Below are positions 61,090-64,000 of a DNA stretch of 64,000 nucleotides, piece by piece. Position 1 is the stretch's first letter. Each line of letters starts with the position of its first letter. Origin of the DNA: Colius striatus (Eukaryota; Chordata; Aves; Coliiformes; Coliidae); assembly GCF_028858725.1 (NCBI RefSeq), contig NC_084790.1:32839031-32903030 (forward strand). Reading direction: 5' to 3'. The notes beneath the pieces were generated by a model. It was not told the origin of the DNA. It searched no databases and saw only the letters and a program-made list of their open reading frames with translations. The translations under genes were made by a program, and so were the position numbers.

Positions 61090-62985
61090 ACCCCTAAAAT
61101 TATGTTGGTGGCACCACAATTGAAGAGTACAGGAATGTTGCCAGAGTATGTAGGGATGAAACCAGGAAGGCCAAAGCCATTTTGGAATTAAACGTGGCAA
61201 GGAAAGTACAGGAAAACAAGATGGGCTTCTTCAAGTACATCTGTAGCAAAAGGAAGATTAGGGTGTATGTGAGCCCACTGCTGAATGAGGAGAGTGCCCT
61301 GGTGACGGAGGATGGAGGGAACGCAGAATTACTGAATACCTTTTTTGTTTCAGTCTTTACATCCAAGACCGGCCCTCAAGAAGCCCAGAACCTGGAAGAT
61401 ACTGACATAGTCTGGAGAAAGGAAGACTTTCCTTTGGTGGATGAAGATGAAGTTAGAGACCTGTTAAGCAAGCTGGATGCCCACAGATCCATGTGATCTG
61501 GTAGGCTGCACTCATGAGTGCTGAGGGAGTTGGCTGATGTTATTGCTAAGCTGCTCTCCTTCATTTGCAAAGATCGTGGAGCACAGGTGGCGTGCCTGAG
61601 GACTGGAGAAAGGCCAGTGTCACTCCAGTCTTCAGAAAGGGCAAGAAGAATGACCTGGGAAACTACAATCCAGTCAGCCTCACCTCCATCCCTGGAAAGG
61701 TGATGGAACAACCTCATCCTCAATGTCATTTCTAAACACACAAAGGAAAAGACAGTTATCAGGAGGAGTCCACACTGATTCACCAAGCAGAAGTCCTGCT
61801 TGCCCAACCTCATAACCTTCTGTGATAGTATAACTGGCTGGCTAGATGAGAAGACAGAAGTGGATGTGATCTAGCTTGACTTCAGCAAGGCTTTTGACAC
61901 CATCTTGTATAACACCCTCATGAAAAACTCAAGCAATGTGGCTTGGATGAGTGGACAGTGAGGTTGATCGAGAACTGGCTGAATGACAGAACCCACAGGG
62001 TAGTGATTAATGGCACAGAATCAAATTGGAGGCCTGTGGCAAATGGGGTTTCACGTAGACTGGTTTTGGGTACAGTCTTGTTCAACATCTTCATCAATGA
62101 CCTGGCTGAGGGAACAGAGTGTACCCTCAGCAAGTTCACTGATGACACCAAACTGGGAGGACTGGCTGATTCCCCAGAAGGCTGTGCTGCCATTCAGCAG
62201 GATCTTGACTGGCTTGAGAGTTGGGCAGAGAAGAACTTCATGAAGTTCAGCAAGGACAAGTGAGGAGTCCTGCATCTGGGAAGGAATAACCCCATGCACT
62301 AGTACACCTACTGGATACTATTTCTGCAGAGAGAGACCTGGGAGTCCTGATTGATAATAAACTAACCATGAGCCAGCAATGTGCCATTGTGACCAAGAAG
62401 GCCAATGGCATTCAGGGATGCGTCAAGAGGAGTGTGTCCAGCGGGTTGAGGGAGGTTCTTCTCCCACTCTACTGTGTCCTGGTGAGGCCTCATCTGGAGT
62501 CCTGTGTCCAGTTCTAGGCTCCTCAGCTCAAGAGGAACAGATTACTTCTGGGGAGACTCCGGCACAGGGCCACCAAGATGATCAGGGGACTGGAACATCT
62601 TTCTTATGAGGAAAGGCTGCAAGACCAGGAGCTGTTTATCCTAGGAAAGAGAAGACTAAGGGGGCACCTCAGTAACACAAGTATTGAAAAGGTATATGTC
62701 AAGAGGATGAGTCAGCACTTTTTTTCTGTTGTCTCAAGTGATAGGACAACAGAAGAAGTTCCACTTAAACACAAGGAAAACATTTTTACTGTGAGGATGA
62801 GGGAGCCCTGGCACAGACTGTTCAGGGAAGTTGTGGAGTGTCATTCTCTGGAGGCTTTCAAAACCTGCCTGGACACACTCCTGTGTGATCTGATCTAGGT
62901 GGACCTGCTTTAGCAGGTGAATTGGGCCAGATGATCTTTAGAGGACCCTTTCACTGTCTACAATTCTATAATTATATGAGGTAAG
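61090..62985 (+). repeat. CR1 LINE, linker through reverse transcriptase to 3' tail
   Basis: The longest CR1 here with its own 3' end. The plus strand reads NVARKVQENKMGFFKYICSK, NTFFVSVFTSKTGPQEAQNL, remnants of the RT core (LDFSKAFDT near 61876, [20 protein letters not shown]), then HLSYEERLQDQELFILGKRR and the tail to about 62985. The conserved FADD motif of the RT is altered to FTDD, and stops are frequent, so it is dead. Same subfamily type as the copy at 3440-5140. Confidence 0.92.
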
Positions 62986-64000
62986 ATAGGTAAAATAGTT
63001 AAGATCAGAAACCTGCAACCTAGAAAAACTAAAAAGTACTCGAAGCTTCAGGATTATAATAGGAAGGTTGAGCTCTGCCTTGAATGCTTATTGCAGGCTT
63101 TTAGTTATGAGATGCAGCTCCCAACTGTTATATGTTATACTACCTTCTGCAAATCACTCTGTGATCGGTTTGACCTGTAAATGATTGTGATGCTAGTCTG
63201 GATTTGCTGAATTTCAAAGGTGCTGCTGACAGGTTTCTAGCTAGCACTGAAGGATGATGGAAACTCTTGGAGGGAACACAGATGCTGTTGAGTTGGGCTT
63301 GTCACCAAACCTCTTAGGGTGCTTGGTGGTATATGTGTCTGCTGAATACTAATTTTAACTGTGTATCTGGCGTGGGGGAAGAAATACTGATTTGTGGCAT
63401 ACAGGGAGACGTGAAATCCAGGAGGAGTTTCAGCTGGGAGTCCTGAGCTGTGTTCTAGGGATCCTGGCTCATGAGAGTGTGAAGTTTCTCTTAGGATTGT
63501 TTTTCCCCAGTCAATTGTGGATTGAGTGCTGGGCTATGAAGTCTGCCTGCTTCATGAAACAGGCTTGAGTAAACCTGAACACCAGACTGGAGAGTGGGAA
63601 GTTTTAGGGTAACTTTCCACCTAGGATAATGCAACACAATGAGTCCTGAGCTCTGTGAGACAACAGACTAATCACACAGAATTTTTCCACCATTGTTGTG
63701 GTGTTAGTAAAATTGTCAAGTAGTCTGTGATTGGTCAGTCTTTGTCACTAAGACAAGAGAAGCCTTGTGGTAATAGGCAGCTCCTGCTTGATTTGATATG
63801 CCCATGTTGTACTGGTCTTCCAGCTGTAGTATGGTATGTAGAGTGTCACTCTGGCAGCTGGAAAGCCTTCACCAAGAGGCTCCTACTGTTCTGAAGTTAG
63901 AGCATTTAGTGTGCTGGTGGAGTCTAAATGCTCCTGTTGCTGAAGGGAAAGTGGACGAGGACACAATTTACAATCGCAGCTAAAGATGAGATTGTAACAT

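Larger units (their letters stand above)
55266..64000 (+). other. SHB: SHB intron 1 (5' part)
   Basis: From the GTAAGT donor to the right edge I found no exon encoding the expected next SHB segment (YSDPFD motif). It holds unique A+T-rich sequence plus the CR1 cluster at 59.4-63.0 kb. The 55.3-59.4 kb and 63.0-64.0 kb stretches show nothing I can name apart from short homopolymer runs (for example a run of nine C at 57942-57950). Confidence 0.8.

Noticed and set aside
59690..62985. Single CR1 inverted by twin priming
   Set aside because: The linker segments of the two halves differ in sequence type and overlap, so two insertions fit better.
1..64000. tRNA, rRNA, CRISPR arrays, bacterial or phage genes
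   Set aside because: None seen; the window is vertebrate nuclear DNA. Small RNA genes without strong sequence signatures cannot be excluded by eye.

Overview
This is a vertebrate, almost certainly avian, nuclear window. It carries spliced genes with GT-AG introns, two CpG-rich promoters, many CR1 LINE retrotransposons and several bird-type endogenous retrovirus LTRs. There are no operons, prophages or CRISPR arrays. The density of similar CR1 copies would fit a CR1-rich bird lineage, and both genes belong to blocks I recall as Z-linked in birds; both points are inference.

Left and centre (1-43.2 kb): the 5' two thirds of LNPEP (leucyl/cystinyl aminopeptidase, IRAP, oxytocinase) on the minus strand. 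I placed exons 1-10 base by base: 42698-42680, 27487-26647, 24434-24296, 17469-17338, 15106-14986, 14397-14243, 13912-13799, 10614-10483, 6399-6268 and 818-658. They join in frame without a stop to give residues 1-649. Numbering matches human IRAP at every landmark checked: transmembrane segment about 111-131, GAMEN 428-432, zinc site H464/H468/E487, Y549. The remaining exons lie left of base 1. Exon 1 carries only 19 coding bases in a CpG island.

Right (54-64 kb): the CpG-island first exon of SHB (SH2-domain adaptor protein B) on the plus strand, coding 54690-55265 (192 residues) and ending at a clean phase-0 donor. The rest of the window is SHB intron 1. The two genes are divergent, with start codons 12 kb apart. 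Their human orthologues are on different chromosomes (5q15 and 9p13), so the junction is a synteny difference from human.

Between and inside the genes are about a dozen CR1 fragments in both orientations, five solo or partial LTRs, an unclassified repeat present twice (about 6.8 and 48.75 kb), small tandem duplications and a near-perfect 35-bp palindrome in LNPEP intron 3. The most interesting observations are a substitution at the position used to shed human oxytocinase, the LNPEP-SHB neighbourhood, the hidden 19-base exon, a permuted CR1 pair at 2.6-5.1 kb and the unclassified repeat. I found no convincing new biological system.
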